Below, one piece after another: positions 1 through 11,909 of a stretch of 64,000 bases of DNA. This stretch comes from Marthasterias glacialis (taxonomy: Eukaryota > Echinodermata > Asteroidea > Forcipulatida > Asteriidae): positions 24,214,495 through 24,278,494 of the forward strand of contig OU452225.1 of NCBI GenBank assembly GCA_911728455.2. Direction: 5' to 3'. Position 1 is the stretch's first letter, and each line of letters opens with the position of its first letter. A program made the position numbers and the translations under genes. The notes beneath the pieces were generated by a model, which was given only the letters and a program-made list of their open reading frames with translations, was not told where the DNA came from and made no database searches.

Positions 1-430
1 AAGAAACGAGCACCCCCATACATGTGCGAAATACATTGTACAAAAACAGTATGAGCACGTAGGTCAAGTTGTATTTGCATTTCCTGAAGAGGCCGGCTGG
101 TTTGGTTACTGGGTTTGATCATTCAGGATTTCCAGACATTTTACTGAAGGATGTAATGGCCTAAAATTTATATTTCTGACTTTTATAAAAATGTATAAAA
201 CATACTTGTTGAGAAATGTTGATTCTATTTGGGAAGGCGCTTTTGAAAGGGGGGGGGGGTAAAATCTAAAATGTTTAGAGAGGTAGAGTTAATTAATAGA
301 GATAAAGTTTGACATTGAAATGTTCTGAACATTTTTTATAAAAGGAATGTATCAACAACTAGTTATTGATTACATGTAATCTATGAGTTTTCTAGTCTAA
401 CTTATTTCTGATTGTTCTTTTTTGTGCAGT

Positions 431-551
431 GAGGGGAGATGTAGTACGTCAAGAACGACTGATGTTATACTAAGATAACTGGCCAGGGGGATGTCCAAGT
501 TAGCCTTTGTCAGCTTAGAACTGAAGTACGAAGAATAGTCAGATTTAAAAG
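431..551 (+). other. Acceptor/donor-bounded segment, stops in all frames
   Basis: A T-rich tract ending in TTTTGTGCAG is followed by about 120 bases and AAAAG|GTAAAC. The same segment is conserved in the other units at about 3158, 5920 and 8675. All three frames contain stops, so it is not a coding exon; it could be a non-coding exon, or the splice-like boundaries may be chance. Kept because it lies at a fixed distance upstream of each 92-bp exon-like segment. Confidence 0.25.
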
Positions 552-689
552 GTAAACACCAGTTGTTGGGTTTAGGTAGATGGAAAGGGGATAGTGGAAT
601 CCAAGAGCCTCAACATGAGAAACCATTGCCACTGTCTTGAAGAACTTTTATTTTGGCAGACGTGGTTGGTTTGCTTCATTTTACTTCGC

Positions 690-1560
690 TCTTGAGCAGC
701 GGCATAACCTGGGGAGGGGGGCTTGAGCCCCTTTCCCCTCCCCTGCTCAAAATCCTCCCCCCCCCCCCAAATGAGATTGAAAAATGCACAAATGAATGGT
801 TTGATACGTTAAACTACACCATTAAAATTATATCTTTGCCCCTGCATGCTCCCCCAAATGAAAATGTCTGGTTATGCCTTGTGAGGCGTTTGGGAGTTTA
901 TATCTCAGTGATCTATGCCATCTTGAGGAAAAATATGTCTTGAGGCATGTTGTTCTATTTGCAATAGATTTACGTTACTTCAGTAAATGACAATCAAGTA
1001 AGAAGGATGATTCACATTAGACGGTGCCCTCTTCAGTTGGAACTTGTCCATGTAAAAAGCAGAGAAAAATGATTCAATTTGAGTTAAACTAAGCAAAAAC
1101 AGGTCCTTGTGTAAGGGGGCAGTGGGATTGAGGCCCCCCTACTCAGAACTCTTCCCCCCCCCCACAAATGAGATCAAAAAATGCACAAATGAATGGTTCA
1201 ATATGTTAAATAGCACCCAAATTATGTTTTTGCCCCCCTAATGAATATGTCTGGTTACCCACTGCCTTTGAGATGTTGGGGACTTCATGAGGCAAAGTAT
1301 GTCTTTGTTTGAGACGCTACCCTCTAAATACTATATGCAGCATTGGGGTATCACAAAATACCTAGCTGTCAGAGGGCGTTCTATTTGCAACAGATTTCTG
1401 TAAATGATAGTCAAGTCTGAACAATTATTCACATTACACACTGCCTTTCATCAGTAGGAACTTGTCCATGTTAACGGCAGAGAAAAATTATTCAATTTGA
1501 GCTGAACTAATGAAAAACAGGTTGCCCTTGTGGCCTGACCCCTCTGCCCCATCCAAGTTA
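690..1560. repeat. ~400-bp sub-repeats inside the 2.75-kb unit
   Basis: Within unit 1 a segment with a poly-C tract, AAATGAGAT, GAAAAATGCACAAATGAATGG-like sequence and a ATTCAATTTGAG box appears near 700-1095 and again near 1100-1510, with a partial third start near 1520. The same arrangement is present in the other units (about 3420-4300, 6200-7050 and 8950-9800). So the unit itself grew by an older internal duplication before the 2.75-kb tandem amplification. The long C homopolymers differ in length between copies, as expected for slippage. Confidence 0.75.
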
Positions 1561-1833
1561 GGAAAATACAAAGTTAAATAATGCGAGGTATGGAGAGTCA
1601 AATTTTTAATTTAATGACTGTTTAAGTTAAATAAAGTGTATCAATGTGGAGATTGGGTATGACGAGTGAACTTTTTTTATTAAAAGTAACTATTCCCACG
1701 TCAGTTGTCTTTCCCAATAGGTCTTCTACTTCATTTCCAAATCAGATACTCTTGGTCGAAAATAAACTAAAGTACTACTGGTAGTTGTTTGAATTGAACT
1801 TGTACTAAATTCTTTCATTATTTCCCCCTTCAG

Positions 1834-1925
1834 ACTTGTACCTTGTGCTTGCACTTCCACGATATCATCGTATTCACCAAATAGATTGCAACCACCTATA
1901 CACGTCAGCTTGTACGTTTTCTAAG
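1834..1925 (+). CDS. Candidate 92-bp coding exon, copy 1
   Basis: The segment is preceded by a pyrimidine tract ending TTTCCCCCTTCAG and followed by GTAAGT, a strong donor. It is open in the frame that begins after two bases and ends at a codon boundary: LYLVLALPRYHRIHQ, then IDCNHLYTSACTFSK. The other two frames have stops. The same length, boundaries and frame recur in three further copies downstream. I do not recognise the protein family. The 92-bp length is not a multiple of three, so two copies in one mRNA would shift the frame. Confidence 0.4.
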
Positions 1926-4597
1926 GTAAGTTTATCTCAGTTAGTTATGGGGTAGTTACACTCATGGATTCCTTTGACGTCAGGCTCATTTAGGCATAGG
2001 GGTATACTGAGAAAGATAACTGAGATGTGGATACTTGCTAAAGATCAAGATTGAATTCTCCAAACCCCACCCACACATCAATTTCATTCAACTTTGTTTT
2101 AGTACTTTGGACAGGAAAGAGGGGGTGATACCACAAGGCCCTCCTTTTTTTACCTCACACTGAAAAATTTATTGAATTTAAACTCAACAACCAAATTAAT
2201 GCACAGGCTGACACAAAGCATTAATTCACTTTGGTTGGGTTTGTTTAACTATCCACAACTAACAGTGAACCAGACGGATGTATACTTTTATTTTTTTTAT
2301 TTATTTAAAACCATCTTTACAGAGGGTTACCCATCCAGCAATGCTGATCATTTGGGGACCTCTTATATACAAATATAAAAAAACACATCAGAGTATGAAG
2401 TAAACATAGTCGACAAGCATCTGCAATACTAAGTGAAAGAGATAGAAAATAGCACATATGCTCATAGTTTCCTCAAAATTCAACTTTTATGCTTTGTGTA
2501 GATTTCAGATAGCTAGAACAAATTGTCATTGGTTTTGCAAATGAAAGGGCTTGTCAAAAATCACGTTTTCTACATTTTTGAGTTGTTTTGTTTCACTCCC
2601 TGCATTTGAACATGATTGTAAGCCATCCCAAATTGATGCTTAATCAAATTATGCTAAGTTTCTTGATTACAATAATTTGTAAGTGACCATTCACCTCAGT
2701 AATATAACTGCATTCTACATTTTCACAAACAATCGAGCACCCCCATACATGTGCAAAATACATTGTACAAAAACAGTATGAGCACGTAGGTCAAGTTGTA
2801 TTTGCATTTCCTGAAGAGGCCGGCTGGTTTGGTTACTGGGTTTGATCATTCAGGATTTCCAGACATTTTACTGAAGGATGTAAATAATGGCTGATAATTT
2901 ATATTTCTGACTTTCATAAAAATGTATAAAACATGATTGTTGAGAAATGTTGTTTCCAGTGGGGAAGGCGCTTTTGAAAGGGGGGGGTAAAATCTAAAAT
3001 GTTTAGGGAGGTAGAGTTAATTAATAGAGATAAAGTTTGACATTAAAATGTTCTGAACATTTTTTATAAAAGGAATGTATCAACAACTAGTTATTGATTA
3101 TATGTAATCTATGAGTTTTCTAGTCTAACTTATTTCCAATTTTTTTTGTTTGTTTAGTGAGGGGAGATGTAGTACGTCAAGAACAACTGATGTTCTACTA
3201 AGATAACTGGCCAGGGGGATGTCCAAGTTAGCCTTTGTCAGCTGAGAACTGAAGTACGAAGAACAGTCGTATTTAAAAGGTAAACACCAGTTGTTGGGGT
3301 TAGGTAGATGGAAAGGGGATAGTGGGATCCAAGAGCCTCAACATGAGATACCATTGCCACTGTCTTGAAGAACTTTTATTTTGGCAGACGTGGTTGGTTT
3401 GCTTCATTTTACTTCGCTTGTGAGCAGCGGCATAACCTGGGAGGAGGTGGGCTTGAGCCCCTTTCCCCTCCCCTGCTCAAAATCCTTGCCCCCCCCCCAA
3501 ATGAGATTGAAAAATGCACAAATGAATGGTTCAATACGTTAAATTACACCACTAAAATCATATTTTTGCCCCTGCATGCTCCCCCAAACAAAAATGTCTG
3601 GTTATGCCTTGTGAGGTGTTTGGGAGTTTATATCTCAGTGATTTAAGCCATCTTGAGGAAAAATATGTCTTGAGGCATGTTGTTTTATCTGCAGAAGATT
3701 TACGTTACTTGAGTGAATGACAATCAAGTAAGACAGATTATTAGATTATTCACAATACACACTGCCCTTTTCAGTTGGAACTTGTCCATGTAAAAAACAG
3801 AGAAAAATGATTCAATTTGAGTTAAACTAAGGGAAAACAGGAGGTCCTTGTGTAAGGGGGACAGTGGGATTGAGGCCCCCTCTACTGAGAACTTTTGCCC
3901 CCCCCCCCACAAATGAGATCGAAAAATGCACAAAAGAATGGTTCAATATGTTAAATAGCACCCAAATTATGTCTTTGCCCCCCTAATGAAAATGTCTGGT
4001 TACCCACTGCCTTTTGAGGTGTTGGGAAGTTCATAAGTCATCTTGAGGCAAAGTATGTCATTGTTCCAGACACAACCCTCTTAATACTTTATGCAGCTTT
4101 TGGGTATCACAGAATACCTAGCTGTCAGAGGGCGTTCTATTCGCAACAGATTTCTGTTACTTGCGTAAATGACAGTCAAGTCTGAACAATTATTCACGGT
4201 ACACACTGCCCTCTTCAGTAGGAACTTGTGCATGTTGAAAGCAAAGAAAAATTATTCAATTTGAGCTGAACTAATGAATAACAGGCTGCCCTTGTGGCCT
4301 GACCCCTCCGCCCCATCCAAGTTAGGAAAATACAAAGTTAAATAACATGAGATATGGAGAGTCCAATTTTTAATTTAATGACTGTTTAAGTTAAATAAAG
4401 TGTATCAATGCGGAGATTGGGTATGACAAGGAAACTTTTTTAATTAAAAGTTACTCTTCCCACGTCAGTTGTCTTTCCCAATAGGTCTTCTACTTCATTT
4501 CCAAATCGGATATTCTTGGTCCAAAATAAACTAAAGTACTACTGGTAGTTGTTTGAATTAAACTTGTACTAAATTCTTTCATTTTTTCCCCCTTCAG

Positions 4598-4689
4598 ACT
4601 TGTACCTTCTGCTTGCACTTCCACGATATCATCGTATTCACCAAATAGATTGCAACCACCTATACACGTCAGCTTGTACGTTTTCTAAG
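4598..4689 (+). CDS. Candidate 92-bp coding exon, copy 2
   Basis: Second copy, with the same CTTCAG acceptor and GTAAGT donor. The peptide differs from copy 1 by Leu for Val at the fourth residue (LYLLLALPRYHRIHQ) and keeps the Cys-rich IDCNHLYTSACTFSK end. Length and phase are unchanged. Confidence 0.4.
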
Positions 4690-7355
4690 GTAAGTTTATC
4701 TCAGTTAGTTATAGGGAAGTTACACTCATGGATTCCTTTGACGTCAGGCTCATTTAGGCATAGGGGTATGCTGAGAAAGACAACTGAGATGTGGATACTT
4801 GCTAAAGATCAAGATTGAATTCTCCACACCTCACCCACACATCAATTTCATTTAACTTTGTTTTAGTACCTTGGACAGGTAAGAGGTGGTGAGACTACAA
4901 GGCCCTCCTTTTTTAACCTCAAAGTGAAAAATTCATTGAATTTAAACTCAACAACCAAATTAATGCACTTGCTGACACAAGCATTAATTCACTTTGGTTG
5001 GGTTTGTTTACTATCCATAACTAATAGTGAACCAGACGAACGTTGTACTTTTATTTATTTTATTTATTTAAAACCATCTTTACAGAGGGTAACCCATCCA
5101 GCAATGCTGATCATTTGGGGACCTCTTATATACAAATATAAAATAAAAAAAACATCAGAGTATGAAGCAAACATAGTTGACAAGCATCTGCAATACTAAG
5201 TGAAAGAGATAGAAAATAGCAGACATGCTGATAGTTTCCTCAAATTCCACTTTTATGCTTTGTGTAGATATCAGATAGCTGGAACAAATTGTCACCGGTT
5301 TCGCAAATGAAAGGGTTTGTCAAAAATCACGTTTTCTACATTTTTGAGTTGTTTTGTTTCACTCCCTGCATTTGAACATGATTGTAAGCCATCCCAAATT
5401 GATGCTTAATCAAATTATGCTAAGTTTCTTAATTACAATAATTTGTAAGTGACCATTCACCTAAGTAATATAACGGGATTCTATATTTCCACAAAGAAAC
5501 GGGCACCCCTATACATGTGCAAAATAAATTGTACAAAAACAGTATGAGCACGTAGGTCAAGTTGTATTTGCATTTCCTGATGAGGCCGGCTGGTTTGGTT
5601 ACTGGGCTTGATCATTCAGGATTTCCAGACATTTTACTGAAGGATGTAATGGCCTAAAATTTATATTTCTGACTTACATAAAAATGTATAGAACATAATT
5701 GTTGAGAAATGTTGATTCCAGTTTTGGAGGGTGCTTTTGAAAAAGGGGGTAAAATCTAAAACGTTTAGGGAGGTAGAGTTAATTAATATAGATAAAGTTT
5801 GACATTGAAATGTTCTGAACATTTTTTATAAAAGGAATGTATCAACAACTAGTTATTGATTATATGTAATCTATGAGTTTTCTAGTCTAACTTATTTCCA
5901 ATTTTTCTTTTTTCTGTAGTGAGGGGAGATGTAGTACGTCAAGAACAACTGATGTTCTACTAAGATAACTGGCCAGGGGGATGTCCAAGTTAGCCTTTGT
6001 CAGCTGAGAACTGAAGTATGAAGAACAGTCGTATTTAAAAGGTAAACACCAGTTGTTGGGGTAAGATAGATGGAAAGGGGATAGTGGGATCCAAGAGCCT
6101 CAACATGAGAAACCATTGCCACTGTCTTGAAGAACTTTTTACTTTGGCAGACGTGGTTGGTTTGCTTCATTTTACTTCGCTTGTGAGCAGCCGCATAACC
6201 TGGGAGGAGGTGGGCTTGAGCCCCTTTCCCCTCCCCTGCTCAAAACCTCTGCCCCCCCCCTCCCTAAATGAGATTGAAAAATGCACAAATGAATGGTTTG
6301 ATACGTTAAACTACACCATTAAAATTATATCTTTGCCCCTGCATGCTCCCCCAAACAAAAATGTCTGGTTATGCCTTGTGAGGCTTTGGGGAGTTTATAT
6401 CTCAGTGATCTATGCCATCTTGAGGAAAAATATGTCTTGAGGCATGTTGTTCTATTTGCAAAAAATTTACGTTACTTCAGTAAATGACAATCAAGTAAGA
6501 CAGATTATTCATATTACACAGTGCCCCCTTCAGTTGGAACTTGTCCATGTAAAAAGCAGAGAAAAATGATTCAATTTGAGTTAAACTAAGGGAAAACATG
6601 AGGTCCTTGTGTAAGGGGGGCAGTGGGATTGAGGCCCCTTCTACTGAGAACTTTTGCCCCCCCCCCCACAAATGAGATCGAAAAATGCACAAATGAATGG
6701 TTCAATATGTTAAATAGCCCCCAAATTATGTCTTTGCCCCCCTAATGAAAATGTCTGGTTACCCACTGCCTTTGAGGTGTTTGGGAATTCATAAGTCATC
6801 TTGAGGAAAAGTATGTCTTTGTTCCAGACACAACCCTCTTAATACTTTATGCAGCTTTTGGGTATCACAGAATACCTAGCTGTCAGAGGGCGTTCTATTT
6901 GCAACAGATTTCTGTTACTTGCGTAAATGACAGTCAAGTCTGAACAATTATTCATGGTACACACTGCCCTCTTCAGTAGGAACTTGTGCATGTTGAAAGC
7001 AAAGAAAAATTATTCAATTTGAGCTGAACTAATGAATAACAGGCTGCCCTTGTGGCCTGACCCCTCCGCCCCATCCAAGTTAGGAAAATACAAAGTTAAA
7101 TAACATGAGATATGGAGAGTCCAATTTTTAATTTAATGACTGTTTAAGTTAAATAAAGTGTATCAATGCGGAGATTGGGTATGAAGAGGAAACTTTTTTA
7201 ATTAAAAGTTACTCTTCCCACGTCAGTTGTCTTTCCCAATAGGTCTTCTACTTCATTTCCAAATCAGATACTCTTGGTCGAAAATAAACTAAAGTACTAC
7301 TGTTAGTTGTTTGAATTAAACTTGTACTAAATTCTTTCATTTTTTCCCCCTTCAG

Positions 7356-7447
7356 ACTTGTACCTTGTGCTTGCACTTCCACGATATCATCGTATTCTCC
7401 AAATAGATTGCAACCACCTATACACGTCAGCTTGTACATTTTCTAAG
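7356..7447 (+). CDS. Candidate 92-bp coding exon, copy 3
   Basis: Third copy with intact acceptor and donor. The frame stays open; the one peptide change I see against copy 1 is His to Leu before the IDCNH motif (RILQIDCNH). Length is 92 bp. Confidence 0.4.
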
Positions 7448-10098
7448 GTAAGTTTATCTCAGTTAGTTATAGGGAAGTTACACTCATGGATTCCTTTGAC
7501 GTCAGGCTCATTTAGGCATATGGGTGTACTGAGAAAGACAACTGAGATGTGGATACTTGCTAAAGATCAAGATTGAATTCTACACACCCCACCCACACGT
7601 CAATTTCGTTTAACTTTGTTTTAGTACCTTGGACAGGAAAGAGGGGGTGAGACCACAAGGCCCTCCTTTTTTAACCTGAAACTGAAAAATTAATTGAATT
7701 TAAACTCAACAACCAAATTAATGCACACGCTGACACGAAGCATTAATTCACTTTGGTTGGGTTTGTTTACTATCCATAACTAACAGTGAACCAGACGGAC
7801 GTTGTACTTTTATTTTCTTTATTTATTTAAAACCATCTTTACAGAGGGTAACCCATCCAGCAATGCTGATCATTTGGGGACCTCTTATATACAAATATAA
7901 AAAAAAGACCATCAGAGTATGAAGCAAACATAGTTGACAAGCATCTGGAATACTAAGTGAAAGAGATAGAAAATAGCACACATGCTCATAGTTTCCTCAA
8001 ATTCCACTTTTATGCTTTGTGTAGATATCAGATAGCTGGAACAAATTGTCACCGGTTTCACAAATAAAAGGGCTTGTCAAAAATCACGTTTTCTACATTT
8101 TTGAGTTGTTTTTGTTTCACTCCCTGCATTTGAACATGATTGTAAGCCATCCCAAATTGATGCTTAATCAAATTATGCTAAGTTTCTTGATTACAATAAT
8201 TTGTAAGTGACCATTCACCTCAGTAATATAACTGCATTCTACATTTTCACAAACAATTGAGCACCCCCATACATGTGCGAAATACATTGTACAAAAACAG
8301 TATGAGCACTTAGGTCAAGTTGTATTTGCATTTCCTAAAGAGGCCGGCTGGTTTGGTTTCTGGGCTTTATCATTCAGGATTTCCAGACATTTTACTGAAG
8401 GATGTAATGGCCTAAAATTTATATTTCTGACTTTCATAAAAATGTATAAAACATAGTTGTTGAGAAACGTTGATTCTAGTAGGGAAGGCGCTTTTGAAAG
8501 GGGGGTAAAATCTAAAATGTTTAGGGAGGTAGAGTTAATTAATAGAGATAAAGTTTGACTTTAAAATGTTCTGAACATTTTTTATAAAAGGAATGTATCA
8601 ACAACTAGTTATTGATTATATGTAATCTATGATTTTTCTAGTCTAACTTATTTCCGATTTTTCTTTTTTGTGTAGTGAGGGGAGATGTACGTCAAGAACG
8701 ACTGATGTTCTACTAAGATAACTGGCCAGGGGGATGTCCAAGTTAGCCTTTGTCAGCTGAGAACTGAAGTACGAAGAACAGTCATATTTAAAAGGTAAAC
8801 ACCAGTTGTTGGGGTTAGGTAGATGGAAAGGGGATAGTGGGATCCAAGAGCCTCAACATGAGATACCATTGCCACTGTCTTGAAGAAGTTTTATTTTGGC
8901 AGACGTGGTTGGTTTGCTTCATTTTACTTCGCTTGTGAGCAGCAGCATAACCTTGGGGTGGGGGCTTGAGCCCCTTTCCCCTCCCCTGCTCAAAATCCTT
9001 GCCCCCCCCCCTAAATGAGATTGAAAATGCACAAATGAATAGTTCGATATGTTAAATTACACCACTCAAACTATATCTTTGCCCCTGCATGCTCCCCCAA
9101 ACAAAAATGTCTAGTTACGCCTTGTTAGGCATTTGGGAGTTTATATCTCAGTGATCTCAGCCATCTTGAGGAAAAATATGTCTTGAGGCATGTTGTTCTA
9201 TTTGCAAAAGATTTACGTCACTTCAATAAATGACAATCAAGTAAGACAGATTATTCACATTACACACTGCCCTTTTCAGTTGGAACTTATTAATGTCAAA
9301 AGCAGAGAAAATGATTCAATTTGAGTTAAACTAAGGGAAAACAGGAGGTCCTTGTGTAAGGGGGGCAGTGGGATTGAGGCCCCCCTACTCAGAACTCTTT
9401 GCCCCCCCCCACAAATGAGATCAAAGAATGCCAAAATGAATGGTTCAATACGTTAAATAGCACCCAAATTATGTCTTTGCCCCTCTAATGAAAATGTCTG
9501 GTTACCCACTGCCTTTGAGGTGTTGGGGAATTCATAAGTCATCTTGAGGCAAAGTATGTCTTTGTTCGAGTCGCTACCCTCTAAATACTTTATGCAGCAT
9601 TTGGGTATCACAAAATACCTAGCTGTCAGAGGGCGTTCTATTTGCAACAGATTTCTGTTACTTGCATAAATGACAGTCAAGTCTGAACAATTATTCACGG
9701 TACACACTGCCCTCTTCAGTAGGAACTTGTGCATGTTGAAAGCAAAGAAAAATTATTCAATTTGAGCTGAACTAATGAATAACAGGCTGCCCTTGTGGCC
9801 TGACCCCTCCGCCCCATCCAAGTTAGGAAAATACAAAGTTAAATAACATGAGATATGGAGAGTCCAGTTTTTAATTTAATGACTGTTTAAGTTAAATAAA
9901 GTGTATCAATGCGGAGATTGGGTATGACGAGAAAACTTTTTTAATTAAAAGTTACTCTTCCCACGTCAGTTGTCTTTCCCAATAGGTCTTCTACTTCATT
10001 TCCAAATCGGATATTCTTGGTCCAAAATAAACTAAAGTACTACTGGTAGTTGTTTGAATTAAACTTGTACTAAATTCTTTCATTTTTTCCCCCTTCAG

Positions 10099-10190
10099 AC
10101 TTGTACCTTGTGCTTGAACTTCCACGATATCATCATATTCACCAAATAGATTGCAACCACCTATACACGTCAGCTTGTACGTTTTCCAAG
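10099..10190 (+). CDS. Candidate 92-bp coding exon, copy 4
   Basis: Fourth copy in the truncated last unit, with CCCTTCAG before and GTAAGT after. The peptide has Ala to Glu (LVLELPRYH) and Arg to His (YHHIHQ) changes; the frame is open and phase is kept. This copy lies closest to the candidate terminal exon at 10,562, which begins in the matching phase (codon boundary). Confidence 0.4.
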
Positions 10191-10561
10191 GTAAGTTTAT
10201 CTCAGTTAGTTTTAGGGAAGTTACACTCATGGATTCCTTTGACGTCAGGCTCATTTAGGCATAGGGGTATACTGAGAAAGATAACTGATATGTGGATAGT
10301 TGCTAAAGATCAAGATTGAATTCTCCAAACCCCACCCACACATAAAACAGGAAGAAGGGAGTGAGACCATAAGGCAACATTATAGTATGTAACAAAACAA
10401 GAATGAGCGTACCCTAAAAAGCTTAGCCCAAGATGAATCCATTATCCGCAAAAAAACCTATTGCGTCCTCAACTCTGTTTGTTATTCTCAAGAGTTCCTG
10501 ATGGTATCATCCAAGTATTAATGACTGAGTTTTTAATTATTTTTGTTTATTATCGTTACAG

Positions 10562-10699
10562 GCTGCAACCAATTTTACCAAGTGTCAACACACCCTGATG
10601 AAATCCTACTCTGCTCTGGTCAACAAGGAGACAAATAATCTTATGCGGCTTTGGAACCGTCAACACGCACTGCAAGACGTTTATCATAATGTAAGCTGA
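10562..10699 (+). CDS. Candidate terminal coding exon of a host gene
   Basis: A T-rich tract ending GTTACAG at 10,561 precedes an open frame starting at a codon boundary: AATNFTKCQHTLMKSYSALV, continuing NKETNNLMRLWNRQHALQDV and YHNVS, then TGA at 10,697-10,699. Phase 0 at its start fits phase 0 at the end of every upstream 92-bp exon. An AATAAA lies 83 bases after the stop. A GTAAGC at 10,691 could instead be a donor; the frame is open for exactly 43 codons up to it. The peptide looks helical and I do not recognise it. Because only this and the 92-bp exons are visible, the gene would begin upstream of the window. Confidence 0.45.
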   Translation, partial: AATNFTKCQHTLMKSYSALVNKETNNLMRLWNRQHALQDVYHNVS

Positions 10700-10781
10700 T
10701 ATTTCTACTGAGCCCCTGGACAAGATGAAGCAGCCTGTTGTATCCTGGGGTATCCTGGGCACCACCGCCATTTTAAGTTGA

Positions 10782-10787
10782 AATAAA
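10782..10787 (+). terminator. Candidate polyadenylation signal AATAAA
   Basis: A canonical AATAAA follows the stop codon of the candidate terminal exon after 82 bases, a normal short 3' UTR distance. The motif is common in AT-rich DNA, so its weight comes from its position only. Confidence 0.4.
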
Positions 10788-10813
10788 CTGTAAATAACTG
10801 ATTTTTGCTAAAA

Positions 10814-11170
10814 GGAAGATGACTGAAGGACAGGAAACAAACTCTATGAAAAGACGATATGGAGTTAAATCAAAGAACCTTTTTTTAAATCAAGTCGTTA
10901 ACCAAGACACTGATGCCTAAAGAGATTTCATAGTTTGTTTCTAGAATTTTGGTTCAAAGATCTTATTACACGTATCTTGAAACTGGAGGACATAAGAACT
11001 TATTTTCTATGAAGATGATGACTGAACGACAGGAAATACACTCTTTGAAAAGCTGATATGAAGTTAAAATGAAGAACCTTTTTAAAATCAAGTCATCAAC
11101 AAAGACGGTAATCTTTCAAAAGATTTCGTAGTTAGTTGCTAGAGTTTTAGTTTAAAGATCTTACTTAACA
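10814..11170. repeat. Diverged ~200-bp tandem duplication
   Basis: The segment near 10,820-10,975 (ATGACTGAAGGACAGGAAA ... AAAGATCTTATTAC) is repeated near 11,022-11,167 (ATGACTGAACGACAGGAAA ... AAAGATCTTACTTA) with many substitutions and small indels. No open frame runs through it. The rest of 10,800-11,460 is AT-rich and I see no gene. Confidence 0.7.
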
Positions 11171-11464
11171 AGATGTTTCTTGAAGCTGGAGGAAGTACCA
11201 ATGAAACGAGTATTACTGAGTTTGTTTGGATGGAACTTTTAACCTGAAGGAAGACCACGTTGAAAACTTCTTTTAGCCAGAAACCTAACCTTCAAGTGAG
11301 TCGTCAGCATTATTTATTTTAAAAAGATCGTTTTGACGAGCAAATCTTTACCTAGAGTTTACTTTGACTTAATTAATAATGTTTTCTTAAAAAACTTCTT
11401 CAAATTTGTGTATACTAAATCGTTAGAACAGTTTTATGTGTGAAATAAAGGCTGGTGCTATTTA

Positions 11465-11551
11465 GGGGCAAATCAACTCAACCAAAGGGATACATTGAAG
11501 TTGAAAATAAAGTGATAAGTTATGAAGATTCCACTTTGGTTGATTTGCCCT
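11465..11551. mobile_element. Short inverted repeat, possible MITE
   Basis: The left arm GGGGCAAATCAACTCAACCA and the right arm TTTGGTTGATTTGCCCT are near-perfect reverse complements, with a 5-base insertion in the left arm. The core is about 45 bases. No target duplication could be fixed. Confidence 0.4.
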
Positions 11552-11600
11552 AACCCTGACTGATGTCTCCTTATTTCAGTTGTCTTCTATACTATAATAG

Positions 11601-11732
11601 CCGCCATGTTTAGCCACAATGCAACTTGAATTGGGTGTGTAATTCTTCAGGTCAAAGTTTCAATGCGCAAAATACCTTGCAGGCTAAAAGCGACTTATAC
11701 ACACCCAATTGCATTGTGGGCAAACATGGCGG
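11601..11732. mobile_element. MITE-like inverted repeat with ~40-bp arms
   Basis: The left arm (CCGCCATGTTTAGCCACAAT, then GCAACTTGAATTGGGTGTGT) is the reverse complement of the right arm at 11,698-11,732 (TACACACCCAATTGCATTGT, then GGGCAAACATGGCGG), with a 4-base gap. The interior of about 60 bases is non-coding. It is immediately followed by a second inverted-repeat element. Confidence 0.7.
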
Positions 11733-11740
11733 ACTGGGGG

Positions 11741-11909
11741 TCCATCTTATCGCGGTGGAACCCACCCCCACTCTGTAGAAACGGACCCCAAATGGGGGTG
11801 GTTACTACAGGGTGGGGGTGGGTGGAACCCACCCCCACCCTGTAGAAACGGACCCCACATGGGGGTGGTTTCTATAGGGTGGGGGTGGGTTCCACCGCGA
11901 TAAGATGGA
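11741..11909. mobile_element. MITE-like inverted repeat with GC-rich internal tandem repeats
   Basis: The arms TCCATCTTATCGCGGTGGAA at the left and TTCCACCGCGATAAGATGGA at the right are perfect reverse complements, extended by CCCACCCCCAC/GTGGGGGTGGG. Inside, an about 65-bp block (CTGTAGAAACGGACCCCA ... GGGTGGGGGTGG) occurs twice and is itself partly palindromic, so the whole could form a cruciform. The short open frames seen on both strands come from this repeat and are not genes. Confidence 0.75.

Larger units (their letters stand above)
1..10350. repeat. Tandem array of a ~2.75-kb unit, four copies (last truncated)
   Basis: The landmark GAGCACCCCCATACATG recurs at 8, 2735, about 5501 (one base changed) and 8259, giving periods of about 2727, 2766 and 2758 bp. 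The copies are alike along their whole length, including a poly-C tract, a T-rich acceptor-like site and a conserved 92-bp exon-like segment. The fourth copy breaks off near 10,350, just after CCACCCACACAT, and is followed by unrelated sequence. The array may begin left of the window. Nothing transposon-like (reverse transcriptase, transposase, terminal repeats) is visible in the unit, so tandem segmental duplication of a gene interval is the simplest reading. The short open frames in it outside the 92-bp segments look like chance. Confidence 0.9.

Noticed and set aside
653..943. Recurrent ~95-codon frames in the 2.75-kb units (653, 3365, 6084)
   Set aside because: They run through poly-C tracts whose length varies between copies, shifting the frame; start sites differ and the fourth unit has no such frame.
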